DNA of 64,000 bases from Caulobacter segnis ATCC 21756 (GTDB lineage Bacteria > Pseudomonadota > Alphaproteobacteria > Caulobacterales > Caulobacteraceae), in NCBI RefSeq assembly GCF_000092285.1, contig NC_014100.1, forward strand, positions 992,001 to 1,056,000, written 5' to 3'. Made by a program: the position numbers and the translations under genes. Within the stretch, counting starts at the first letter, position 1. Each line of letters starts with the position of its first letter. Below the pieces are notes generated by a model, which was not told where the DNA came from, made no database searches, and saw only the letters and a program-made list of their open reading frames with translations. Of this stretch, positions 16,239-26,872 are shown piece by piece.

Positions 16239-17908
16239 CAGAACGGGTTGGCCCAGCGCACGGTTTCGGGCAGCGGCAGGCTGGCCTCGAACACCAGGCC
16301 GTCGGGGTGGAAGTCGAAGCGGGCGTGGCCCTTCTGCTCGCGCCGGATCGAGCTTTCGATCAGCCGGGTGCCGAAGCCTCGGGCCTTGGGCGGCGAGACA
16401 GGCGGCCCGCCGACGTCGCGCCAGGTGAAGGCGAGGTTTCCGGTCACCGGATCGAGCCGCCAGGTCACCTCGACCGTGCCGCCGGGCGCCGAGAGCGCGC
16501 CGTACTTGGCGCTGTTGGTGGCCAGCTCGTGGAACACCATCGAAAGGCCGACCGCCGTGTGCGGCGCCAAGGCCACCGTCGGGCCCTCGCGCCGCACGCG
16601 GCCGGAATGCGCGCCCAGGGCCTTCTGGACCAGCTGATCCATGTCGGCCTCGCGCCAGCCGGTCTTGGTCAGGAGATCGTGGGCGCCGGAGAGCGCGATC
16701 AGCCGCTCTGTGAACACGTCGACCGGCGCGCCCTCGGTCTTCAGGAAGGTCTGGCGAGCCAGGGCCTGGACGGTGGCCAGCGTGTTCTTCACCCGGTGGT
16801 TCAGCTCGTTGATCATCACCACCTGCCGCTCCTCGCGGGTCTTCAGCTCGCGTGACGCCTCGCGCAGGGCCGAGTGGACGGCGGCGATCTCTTCCAGGCT
16901 GTCGGGATCGGACGAGGGGAGGGTCTCGCCGCGCCCGATCGCGGCGGCGTCGCTGACCAGCCGCCGCATCTCGCCATTGATCCGGCGGGCGTAGGCCAGG
17001 GACAGGGTGATGCCCAGCACCAGCAGCAGCAGGAACACCGCGCCGGCCATCACCACCGAGCGATTGACCGTGCTGGCCAGATCGTCGCGCGGGATGGCCA
17101 CCACCAGGGTCCAGCCGGTCTGGGGCGAGCGGGTGTAGGCGACCATGGTCGGCACGCCTTCCAGCGACTGGCTCTTGTTCACGCCCTCGGTGGAATGGCG
17201 CAGGTTCTCCTCCATGTCCTTGGAGGCGAGGGCGCCGGTGAATTTCTCATTGAGGCGCGAGCGGGCGATGACCCGGCGATTGTTGTCCAGCAGGGTGGCG
17301 ACCCAGCGGTCGGGCACGCGCTGCTGGCGGAACACCGAGGTGAACGAGGCCGACTCCACGACGTAGGACAGGACGTAGGGCTCGCCCTTGACCAGGATCG
17401 GCGTGGCGACCGTGATCACCGGCTTGCGGGCCACCTTGCCCTGGCGGAGGTCGGAGATCTTGCTGCGCCCGGCCAGCAGCGCGCTGGTCAGCTCGTTGGC
17501 GCGCGTCGAGACCGGCAGGGGCGAGCCGTAGGGCTTGAGCGTATTGAGGATCTGCTGGCCGTGGATGTCGGACACGACGATCCAGCCCGGACGACGCTGG
17601 ATGGCGCGCTGGGCGCGGGTGTGGAAGTCGGCCCAGTCGCCATTGATCAAGGCCTGGTCGCTGGCCAGGGTCTCGACGACGGCCACGCCGACGGCGGCCT
17701 GGCGGTCGACGGCGCCGGACAGCGCTCGGGCGGTGGTGACCAGTTGCTGATAGAGCTGGCCGCGCGACTCCCGGTCCGCGCCGGCCAGCAGCAGCACCAT
17801 GGAAACGATGGCCGGGATCAGCAGGCTGACCGTCAGGAGCACCAGGCGCCCACGCACCGTGCTGACGCGGCGGCGGCCGTCCAAATCGCCGCGATCCCTC
17901 TGTGCCAT
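16238..17908 (-). CDS. Sensor histidine kinase, HWE/HisKA_2 family
   Basis: 556 aa membrane kinase. A first membrane segment (about residues 20-42) and a second near 290-312 enclose a periplasmic sensor region of about 245 residues resembling a dCache fold (WIVVSDIHGQQILNTL, PYVLSYVVESASF, GWTLVVAIPRDDLA). A HAMP-like segment follows, then the phosphoacceptor NELNHRVKNTLATVQALARQ and an ATPase domain with FHELATNSAKYGALS and GFGTRLIESSI. The RVKNTLA box and the absent standard HisKA sequence place it in the HWE/HisKA_2 group, which often acts in light or general-stress signalling. No partner regulator is adjacent. Confidence 0.9.
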   Translation of the reverse strand: MAQRDRGDLDGRRRVSTVRGRLVLLTVSLLIPAIVSMVLLLAGADRESRGQLYQQLVTTARALSGAVDRQAAVGVAVVETLASDQALINGDWADFHTRAQRAIQRRPGWIVVSDIHGQQILNTLKPYGSPLPVSTRANELTSALLAGRSKISDLRQGKVARKPVITVATPILVKGEPYVLSYVVESASFTSVFRQQRVPDRWVATLLDNNRRVIARSRLNEKFTGALASKDMEENLRHSTEGVNKSQSLEGVPTMVAYTRSPQTGWTLVVAIPRDDLASTVNRSVVMAGAVFLLLLVLGITLSLAYARRINGEMRRLVSDAAAIGRGETLPSSDPDSLEEIAAVHSALREASRELKTREERQVVMINELNHRVKNTLATVQALARQTFLKTEGAPVDVFTERLIALSGAHDLLTKTGWREADMDQLVQKALGAHSGRVRREGPTVALAPHTAVGLSMVFHELATNSAKYGALSAPGGTVEVTWRLDPVTGNLAFTWRDVGGPPVSPPKARGFGTRLIESSIRREQKGHARFDFHPDGLVFEASLPLPETVRWANPF

Positions 17909-18077
17909 GCCTTGGCGCGCCCGCCTCGACGAGGGCCCAGCTTCGCCCTCATGACTTGTATATCGGAGCGAGTCGTTGACGGCGTCTCAAAAATCGCCGT
18001 TTTTCATCGACGGTCTTCGTCGGGCTCGGCGCAGCGGAACCGTATCGCCGCTGCGGGTTTGTGGGTTATGAGAGCTC

Positions 18078-18695
18078 ATGAAATCCCTGCCCAACATCCT
18101 CACCAGCTCGCGCCTCGTGATGGCGCTGTTCATGTTCGTGGCCCTGGCGGCGGCGGCCGGCGCGGTCCCGTGGGTGAGCGACCAACTGACGGCCGAGGCC
18201 CAGCTGCGCCTGGAGCGCTGGGCGTTCTACGCCTTCGTGGTCGCGGCGGTGACCGACTTCTTCGACGGCTGGCTGGCGCGCAAGCTGGACGCGGTCAGTG
18301 TCTGGGGCGCGATCCTCGATCCGATCGGCGACAAGATCCTGGTCTGCGGCGCGTTGCTGGGCCTGATGGCCCTGGGCCCGAATCCTCTGGTCGTGCTGCC
18401 GGCCGGCCTGATCCTGTTCCGGGAGTTCGCGGTCAGCGCGCTGCGCGAAGTCGGCGCGGGCAAGGGCGTCAAGCTGCCGGTCACGCTGCTGGCCAAGTGG
18501 AAGACGACTTTGCAGCTGGTGTCGATCGGCGCCGAGATGATCCTGGCCTCGTGGGGGGCCTTTGGTCTGTCGCAGGATCCGACGGTGATCGGGGGCTTCA
18601 CGCTGGTGGCTCACGGCCTGCTGTGGCTGGCCACCCTGGTGACCCTGATCACGGGCGCCCAGTACTGGGAAGCGGCGCGCAAGGCGCTGGCCTGA
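18078..18695 (+). CDS. pgsA: CDP-diacylglycerol-glycerol-3-phosphate 3-phosphatidyltransferase
   Basis: 205 aa integral membrane enzyme of phosphatidylglycerol synthesis. N-terminal SLPNILTSSRLVMALFMF is typical of PgsA. The CDP-alcohol phosphotransferase signature D-G-x2-A-R-x8-G-x3-D-x3-D is present: DGWLARKLDAVSVWGAILD followed by PIGDK. Four to six membrane helices are visible. It makes phosphatidylglycerol phosphate from CDP-diacylglycerol and glycerol-3-phosphate. It stands alone on its strand, about 170 bases from the divergent histidine kinase. Confidence 0.93.
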   Translation: MKSLPNILTSSRLVMALFMFVALAAAAGAVPWVSDQLTAEAQLRLERWAFYAFVVAAVTDFFDGWLARKLDAVSVWGAILDPIGDKILVCGALLGLMALGPNPLVVLPAGLILFREFAVSALREVGAGKGVKLPVTLLAKWKTTLQLVSIGAEMILASWGAFGLSQDPTVIGGFTLVAHGLLWLATLVTLITGAQYWEAARKALA

Positions 18696-18780
18696 GGGGC
18701 GGGGGCGAAGGGCCCTTTCGTCCGTTCGCATATCCGCGCCGCTCCGCCTCCCCGCATGGGAGGCGGCGGCGCTGAAGTCT

Positions 18781-18960
18781 CTAACGCCCCCCGCGCCCCA
18801 CCGAGCGACGACGCGAGGCCTCGCGTTCCAGGGGCGTGATCACCTCGGCGACGGCGCGGCGCTGTTCGGGCGTGCCGGTCACGTCAAGGCGACGAGCATT
18901 GGCCAGCAGGACCTTCAGTTCGGCGTCGCCAAGCGTCGGAATCTTTTCGAGAAGGGTCAT
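18781..18960 (-). CDS. Small basic hypothetical protein
   Basis: 59 aa, reading from ATG 18960 to the stop at 18781. The sequence begins MTLLEKIPTLGDAELKVLLA, continues NARRLDVTGTPEQRRAVAEV, and ends in an Arg-rich tail (REASRRRSVGRGGR). The frame is open with normal high-GC third positions, and the long amphipathic helix argues for a real gene. The start site lacks a strong ribosome-binding site. It is divergent from the cold-shock gene. No function can be named. Confidence 0.6.
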   Translation of the reverse strand: MTLLEKIPTLGDAELKVLLANARRLDVTGTPEQRRAVAEVITPLEREASRRRSVGRGGR

Positions 18961-19243
18961 GGAAAACTCTTGTTCGACGTCGGAGAAATCGACGCATCGC
19001 CATGAAAACGCTTGAGGCGCAGCTTGGCTCCGGCGGCGCGGCTAAAGTCGTCCGAAAATATTTTTCTTGTTATTTCCTAGAAGTGCTTCAAGATAAGGCC
19101 ATCGAATTCGCTGCCGCTCGGCCTGCTATTCCTTGCTCCGCGTGCCGGAGCGCCGGACGCGCCTTCCGAACTTCCAACGAAATTTGATCGTCGCCCGAGA
19201 CGTTTTCGGACGACGAACACCCATGTCTACAAGGATACTCACC
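18961..19243 (+). promoter_or_regulatory. Long leader of the cold-shock gene
   Basis: 283 bases without a coding gene. An AT-rich block near 19052-19078 (AAAATATTTTTCTTGTTATT) stands out from the GC-rich surroundings. Long 5' leaders that fold differently in the cold are common for cspA-type genes, and this leader could work the same way; that is inference. A ribosome site AAGGA lies at 19231-19235 before ATG 19244. Confidence 0.4.
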
Positions 19244-19453
19244 ATGGCTACTGGAACCGTGAAGTGGTTCAATTCCGCCAAGGGCTTCGGCTTCATCCAG
19301 CCGGACAACGGCGGCCAGGACATCTTCGTCCACATCTCGGCCGTTGAGCGCGCTGGCCTGAACGGCCTGAACGAAGGCCAAAAGCTGTCGTTCGAGCCTG
19401 AAGTCGATCGCCGTAGCGGCAAGACCTCGGCCGGCCAGCTGCAGGCGGTCTAA
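19244..19453 (+). CDS. cspA: Cold-shock domain protein
   Basis: 69 aa, one OB-fold cold-shock domain. Both RNA-binding motifs are visible: KGFGFIQPD (RNP1, residues about 13-21) and DIFVHISAV (RNP2). The start [14 protein letters not shown] at 19244 is the standard one; an ATG seven codons upstream is in frame but gives an unusual leader. It binds single-stranded RNA and acts as an RNA chaperone. The three hairpins after the stop likely end transcription. Confidence 0.95.
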   Translation: MATGTVKWFNSAKGFGFIQPDNGGQDIFVHISAVERAGLNGLNEGQKLSFEPEVDRRSGKTSAGQLQAV

Positions 19454-19490
19454 TCGACCAAGGTTTCGCGGACCCCCGGGTTCGCAACGG

Positions 19491-19602
19491 ACAGGCCGGC
19501 GCGTGCGCCGGCCTGTTTTGTTTTAAGGGTCTGGCCGGCGCGTGCGCCGGCCTGTTTTGTTTCAGGGTTCTGGCCGGCGCTCGCGCCGGCCTGTTTGCGT
19601 TT
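19491..19602 (+). terminator. Three tandem terminator-like hairpins after the cold-shock gene
   Basis: Three near-identical units follow one another: 19491-19524 (arms ACAGGCCGGCGC / GCGCCGGCCTGT, then TTTGTTTT), about 19531-19563 and 19570-19602 (loop changed from GT to TC). The first two have T-rich tails; the third ends TGTTTGCGTTT. The repeated unit is about 40 bases long, so the array arose by tandem duplication. Confidence 0.85.
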
Positions 19603-19606
19603 GGGA

Positions 19607-19777
19607 CTATTCCGCCGCCAGGAGGCGTGGGGGCTCGAGCTCCTCGGTCTCCACGACTTCGGGATCGGACGGGCCGTGCAACAGCCAGGACAGATCCTGC
19701 TCCCGCGCCCCGCGCCGGCATCGGTCCGCGCTCATCATCGAGGCCAGCACGCTCACGCCCGTGGTTCGCAAGACCAT
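19607..19777 (-). CDS. Small hypothetical protein below a Fur-like site
   Basis: 56 aa, ATG 19777 to stop 19607. A good AAGGGAG ribosome site (19784-19790) is 6 bases upstream on this strand. The protein begins MVLRTTGVSVLASMMSADRC and ends in an acidic, hydrophobic tail (DPEVVETEELEPPRLLAAE). No family recognised. The ribosome site and the palindromic box just upstream make this a credible gene, possibly iron-regulated. It converges on the cold-shock gene. Confidence 0.6.
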   Translation of the reverse strand: MVLRTTGVSVLASMMSADRCRRGAREQDLSWLLHGPSDPEVVETEELEPPRLLAAE

Positions 19778-19800
19778 GATCGACTCCCTTGCATCTAATA

Positions 19801-19817
19801 TTGAGAATGACTCGCAA
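19801..19817. promoter_or_regulatory. Fur-like palindromic site
   Basis: TTGAGAATGACTCGCAA is close to a 6-5-6 inverted repeat (TTGAGA against TTGCGA in the reverse direction) and resembles Fur boxes with a GAATGA core. It lies 24 bases upstream of the small gene that starts at 19777 and could also serve the patatin gene at 19899. Regulation by iron is inferred from resemblance only. Confidence 0.45.
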
Positions 19818-19898
19818 ATATGGGCGATGACAAGGCGGCAATTCCCCTAAGGGGTCTTCGCGGCTAATCATCGCGCTCGACCTTCGGAGACGCACTCG

Positions 19899-21083
19899 AT
19901 GCGCGGCTTTCGCGTCCTCGCCGCCCTGGCGCTCTCGCTCGCCCTCTCGGCTTGCGGGACCGTGTCGCGTGACGCGTTCACGGCCCAGGACCTGGGAGCC
20001 GTCGCGCCGCAGGGGCTGGCCGACGTGCGGTTCAGCGCCGCCGATCCCGCCGCGGGCCTGAAGTTCGCGAAGGAGGTCCATGACCACACCGCCGGACGAA
20101 AGGTCAACGTGCTGGCGATCTCGGGCGGCGGCTCGAACGGGGCCTATGGCGCCGGCGTGCTGGTCGGCTGGACGGAGGCGGGCGATCGGCCGGACTTCGA
20201 CATCGTCACGGGCGTCTCGACGGGCGCCCTGACCGCGCCGTTCGCCTATCTGGGCAAGGACTGGGACCGGCGCCTGACCGAGGCCTACACCAGCGAGGCC
20301 GCCGACCGGATCCTGCAGAAGCGGGGGCTGGATCTTTTCTTCGCGCCCAGCATCTTCCGCAACCACGCCCTGCGCGATCTGGTGGGCAAATACGTCGACC
20401 CGCCGCTGCTCTATGCGGTGGCCATCGAGCACGCCAAGGGGCGGCGGCTGATGATCGCCACCACCAATCTCGACACCGAGCAGACGATGATCTGGGACAT
20501 GGGGGCGATCGCCTCGCGCGGCGACGCGGCGGCGCTGCAGCTGTTCCGCGACGTGCTGGTCGCCTCGGCCAGCATCCCCGGCGTCTTCCCGCCCAGCCTG
20601 ATCGAGGTCCAGGGGCCCAACCGCAAGTTCTCGGAGATGCACGTGGACGGCAGCGTCACCACGCCGTTCTTCGTCGCGCCCGAGACCCTGCTGCTGTCGA
20701 TCCTGCCGGGCCAGGACAAGACCGGGCCGGGCGAGGTGTCGGTGATCGTCAACGGCCAGATCGACGGCGGCTTCGGTTTCACCAAGGGCGACGCCCTGTC
20801 GATCCTGGGGCGGTCATGGATCGCCATGAACAAGGCCCAGCTGCGCACCCACCTGACCGCCAACGCCGCCTTCACCCGGCGCAACGGCGGGGTGTTTCGC
20901 TACACCGCCATTCCCGACGACGCCAAGGGCGACTTCTCGGGCCTGAATTTCGCGTCGGAGGGGCGGCGAGCCCTGTTCAAGCTGGGCTACGACCTCGGCA
21001 AGTCCGGCGCGGCCTGGGTCGCGCCGAGCGATCCCTCGGCGGAGGTCAAGGCCGCCGCGACGCGCGAGAAGACGCCCGGCTGA
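19899..21083 (+). CDS. Patatin-like phospholipase lipoprotein
   Basis: 394 aa. The signal peptide ends in the lipobox LSAC (Cys20), so it is probably lipid-anchored. The patatin fold is clear: oxyanion loop SGGGSNGAYGAGVL, nucleophile elbow GVSTG (Ser in G-x-S-x-G), and the catalytic Asp in VDGSVT; together these form the Ser-Asp dyad. It should hydrolyse acyl esters of phospholipids at the membrane. Its stop directly abuts the stop of the convergent LytTR gene (21083/21084). Confidence 0.9.
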   Translation: MRGFRVLAALALSLALSACGTVSRDAFTAQDLGAVAPQGLADVRFSAADPAAGLKFAKEVHDHTAGRKVNVLAISGGGSNGAYGAGVLVGWTEAGDRPDFDIVTGVSTGALTAPFAYLGKDWDRRLTEAYTSEAADRILQKRGLDLFFAPSIFRNHALRDLVGKYVDPPLLYAVAIEHAKGRRLMIATTNLDTEQTMIWDMGAIASRGDAAALQLFRDVLVASASIPGVFPPSLIEVQGPNRKFSEMHVDGSVTTPFFVAPETLLLSILPGQDKTGPGEVSVIVNGQIDGGFGFTKGDALSILGRSWIAMNKAQLRTHLTANAAFTRRNGGVFRYTAIPDDAKGDFSGLNFASEGRRALFKLGYDLGKSGAAWVAPSDPSAEVKAAATREKTPG

Positions 21084-21848
21084 CTAGAGCCAGCCCGCCG
21101 CGCGCAGGACAGGGGCGTGGCGGCGGCTGACGGGGGCCACGAGATCGCCCGACAGGCGCAGCTCGCCCGCGCCGCGTCGCCAGTGGGCCGATCGGATCGC
21201 CTCGCCCGCCACCCACCACGAGCGATGGGTCTGGAAGCCGTGGGCGCCGGCCAGCTCGGCCAGGGCGTCGGAGAAACGCAAGGTCAGCAGCTCCGGGCCC
21301 GCGTCGGTGTGGACCCGCAGGTAGTGGTCGTGGGCCTCGACGGCGATCAGCCTGGCCGTCCGCCGCTTGGCCGAGAGCCGGCGACGGAAGGCGGCCTCGG
21401 CCTCGGGCAGGGGCGGCTCGACCAGCACCCGGGTCTCGACCACGGGCGGCGGCGCGGCCGGCTTGCGCCAGGCCAGGATGCGCACGGCCATGACCAGGCC
21501 GCTGATCACCCACACCCGCCACCAGAGGACGGGCGGCGCGATGAAGCGGCCGTTGGTGTCCATGTCGATGACCCCGACCAGCAGCACCACGCCGGGCGTC
21601 ATCAGGGTGGTGACGACCAGCAGCCGACGCAAAAAGCCGTCCAGCCGCCGGCCGATCAGTTCGTCGACGAGCACGCCGATCATGCCCCCGCCGACGATGC
21701 ACTCGAACCAGTACGTGGCGCGCCCCGACGGGGTGAGTTTGACGGTGTCGAACGGCGCCAGGACCGCCAGCACCAGGCTGAGCGCGGTCAGCAGCGCCAG
21801 GTCGATGGCGAGACGCCGTAGGGGCAGACCGTTAGCGATGGAACCCAT
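21084..21848 (-). CDS. LytTR DNA-binding regulator with membrane domain
   Basis: 254 aa from ATG 21848, preceded by GGAGA; an in-frame GTG at 21893 has no such site. About four membrane segments occupy residues 12-125. The C-terminal LytTR domain (from about residue 160) shows RLIAVEAHDHYLRVHTDAG, LRFSDALAEL and FQTHRSWWVA. LytTR proteins bind direct repeats and usually need a response regulator; here the membrane block replaces it. The gene is divergent from the DUF2306 gene, which it likely controls, a pairing seen in several alphaproteobacteria. Confidence 0.85.
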   Translation of the reverse strand: MGSIANGLPLRRLAIDLALLTALSLVLAVLAPFDTVKLTPSGRATYWFECIVGGGMIGVLVDELIGRRLDGFLRRLLVVTTLMTPGVVLLVGVIDMDTNGRFIAPPVLWWRVWVISGLVMAVRILAWRKPAAPPPVVETRVLVEPPLPEAEAAFRRRLSAKRRTARLIAVEAHDHYLRVHTDAGPELLTLRFSDALAELAGAHGFQTHRSWWVAGEAIRSAHWRRGAGELRLSGDLVAPVSRRHAPVLRAAGWL

Positions 21849-21953
21849 GTCTCTCCGCCGCGGCGCCGTTCGCGCAGAATGGGCGCCGCTCACGGGCTTG
21901 GCGTAGCGCGGCTCCTCGACCCTTGCAATCTCGGCCCGAAACCGGAGCCGAAG

Positions 21954-22580
21954 ATGTCGAAGATCCTGTCCCGTCCCGCTTGGGCGCTGATGACCCTGTT
22001 GAGCCTGGCGGTGGCGCTGATCTCATACCGCTATGTGCTGAACGTCGGGCCGCTGGCCCCCAACGTGCTGGCCAATCTGTTCGCCAGGCCGTTCCTGGTC
22101 GTCCATGTGGCCGGCGCGGCGACCGCCTTGCTGATCGCGCCGTTCCAGGTGCTGCCGGGCCTGCGCGCGCGTCGGCCGGCGCTTCATCGCGTGATGGGAC
22201 GGATCTATGTGGCCGGCTGCCTGGCGGGCGGCGTCGGCGGTCTGGCCCTGGCCTTCGGGTCGACCGCCGGTCCGATCGCCACCGCCGGGTTCGGGCTGCT
22301 GGCCGTGGCCTGGATCGGAACGACGGCGCAGGCCTGGCGCATGGCGATGGCGCGTCGCATCGCCGAGCACCGGGCCTGGATGATCCGCTCGCTGGCCCTG
22401 ACCCTGGCGGCGGTGACCCTGCGCCTCTACCTGCCGCTGGCCGCCGTGGGGCCGATCCCGTTCGTCGACGCCTACCGCGCGATCTCGTTCCTATGCTGGG
22501 TCCCCAACCTGCTTCTGGCCGAGGTCTGGCTCTTCGCCGCACCGTCGCGGGACGCAAAGTCGGCCTCGCTCGGCCTTTGA
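21954..22580 (+). CDS. DUF2306 membrane protein
   Basis: 208 aa from ATG 21954, with GGAG at 21944-21947. About six membrane helices. FLVVHVAGAATALLIAPFQ and then ARRPALHRVMGRIYV fit the DUF2306 pattern, in which conserved histidines may bind a haem or metal. Function unknown. It is divergent from the LytTR membrane regulator at 21848 with a 105-base gap, so the two genes are probably a regulator-target pair. Confidence 0.85.
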   Translation: MSKILSRPAWALMTLLSLAVALISYRYVLNVGPLAPNVLANLFARPFLVVHVAGAATALLIAPFQVLPGLRARRPALHRVMGRIYVAGCLAGGVGGLALAFGSTAGPIATAGFGLLAVAWIGTTAQAWRMAMARRIAEHRAWMIRSLALTLAAVTLRLYLPLAAVGPIPFVDAYRAISFLCWVPNLLLAEVWLFAAPSRDAKSASLGL

Positions 22581-22728
22581 ACAATGTTCGGCAAAGCTGG
22601 CGTTAACCCCTTCATAAGATGCGGGGTTGCGCCGAGCCGACTCCGTCTCTACACGGGCGCCTTAACCTGCAAGATGGTCGACAGCGGGCGCGCGGATGTG
22701 CGCGACCGTGTCTTTGCGCGAGTTAGCC

Positions 22729-26022
<3,294 letters not shown>

Positions 26023-26031
26023 TCCAAGGAT

Positions 26032-26146
26032 GCTCCCCCGCGCTGCGGGGGAGCTGTCACGGAGTGACTGAGGGGGCGAACGCCGCATAGGCCGAGCTGG
26101 CCCCCTCCGGCCCTCTGGGCCACCTCCCCCGCAAAGCGGGGGAGGA
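26032..26146. repeat. Family A-like palindromic repeat, divergent copy
   Basis: Contains CTCCCCCGC / GCGGGGGAG, TGTCACGGAGTGACTGAGGGGGCG and CCACCTCCCCCGC, i.e. the inner blocks of family A in altered order, without the full outer arms. It lies just after the carB stop and may serve as the terminator for it. Confidence 0.6.
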
Positions 26147-26157
26147 ACTAGCCTGAT

Positions 26158-26697
26158 CTACTCCACCCGAACCCCGTTCTTCACCGCGTAGCACCGGCGT
26201 TTGCCGAGCTCGGTGCCGCAGAAGCCGGGCTCGGTCGTCCCCTCGTGCAGCATGACGTATTGGTCGCGGCGGCATTCGAACCAGGCCTTCTGGAAGGCGA
26301 TGTGATCGACGTCCTGGTGGAACACCGGCCGCTGATCGACCGTGTAGAAGCGGGCCATGGCGGTCAGGCCGCCGAAGCTGCCCCGGCCGTTGACCAGACC
26401 GCAGACCTGGCCCGAGCGGGTGGCCCACACAGCGCCGAGCTCCAGCGGCAGGGTCTGGTTCAGGCGGGTCTCCAGATGGGTCCGGACCTGCCGCCATTCC
26501 GCCCGCGCGGCCGGCGCGTATCGGGTGCGCTGGACGGGCGTCGGCGCGCGCTTGATCGCGTTATCATGCTCGAAGCGCGCCAGGTCGATCACCGTGAACA
26601 TCAGCGCGGCCAGCGCCCCGACGACCGCGACGGCCGAGAAAACCAGCGGGGTCCGAGACCGCTTGACCACCCGCGTTCCAAAGTCCTTGACCGTCAT
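26158..26697 (-). CDS. Hypothetical membrane-anchored protein
   Basis: 179 aa. One hydrophobic segment (about residues 18-40, VFSAVAVVGALAALMFTVI) is followed by a soluble domain of 140 residues with PLELGAVWATRSGQVCGLVN, FYTVDQRPVFHQDVDHIAF and FCGTELGKRRCYAVKNG. Four cysteines in the last two-thirds suggest disulfides, so the domain may be periplasmic. No family is recognised. It is divergent from the DUF6311 gene across an AT-rich inverted repeat. Confidence 0.75.
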   Translation of the reverse strand: MTVKDFGTRVVKRSRTPLVFSAVAVVGALAALMFTVIDLARFEHDNAIKRAPTPVQRTRYAPAARAEWRQVRTHLETRLNQTLPLELGAVWATRSGQVCGLVNGRGSFGGLTAMARFYTVDQRPVFHQDVDHIAFQKAWFECRRDQYVMLHEGTTEPGFCGTELGKRRCYAVKNGVRVE

Positions 26698-26738
26698 GGC
26701 GCCGCCCTCCGCGAAAAGCAGATTGGCGGCTCCCCATG

Positions 26739-26773
26739 AAATTACAAGTTTAAATTATTTATCGCTGTAATTT
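26739..26773. promoter_or_regulatory. AT-rich inverted repeat in a divergent promoter
   Basis: AAATTACA (26739-26746) pairs with TGTAATTT (26766-26773) across a 19-base AT-rich spacer. It lies between the divergent genes starting at 26697 and 26873 and is the most AT-rich patch nearby. An operator or promoter element is likely; the regulator is unknown. Confidence 0.5.
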
Positions 26774-26872
26774 CCCCCTTGGGCGACGCGGGGGGTCAAC
26801 CGTAGGGCGCGAGCCGGGGTGTCCCCGCGCGCCTTCGATGCTATGCAGCCCTCCTGTGTCCCGAGGGAATCC

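Noticed and set aside
16874-18775. 633-codon frame on the + strand spanning the histidine kinase and pgsA
   Set aside because: Overlaps two genes with clear motifs and reads as low-complexity sequence.
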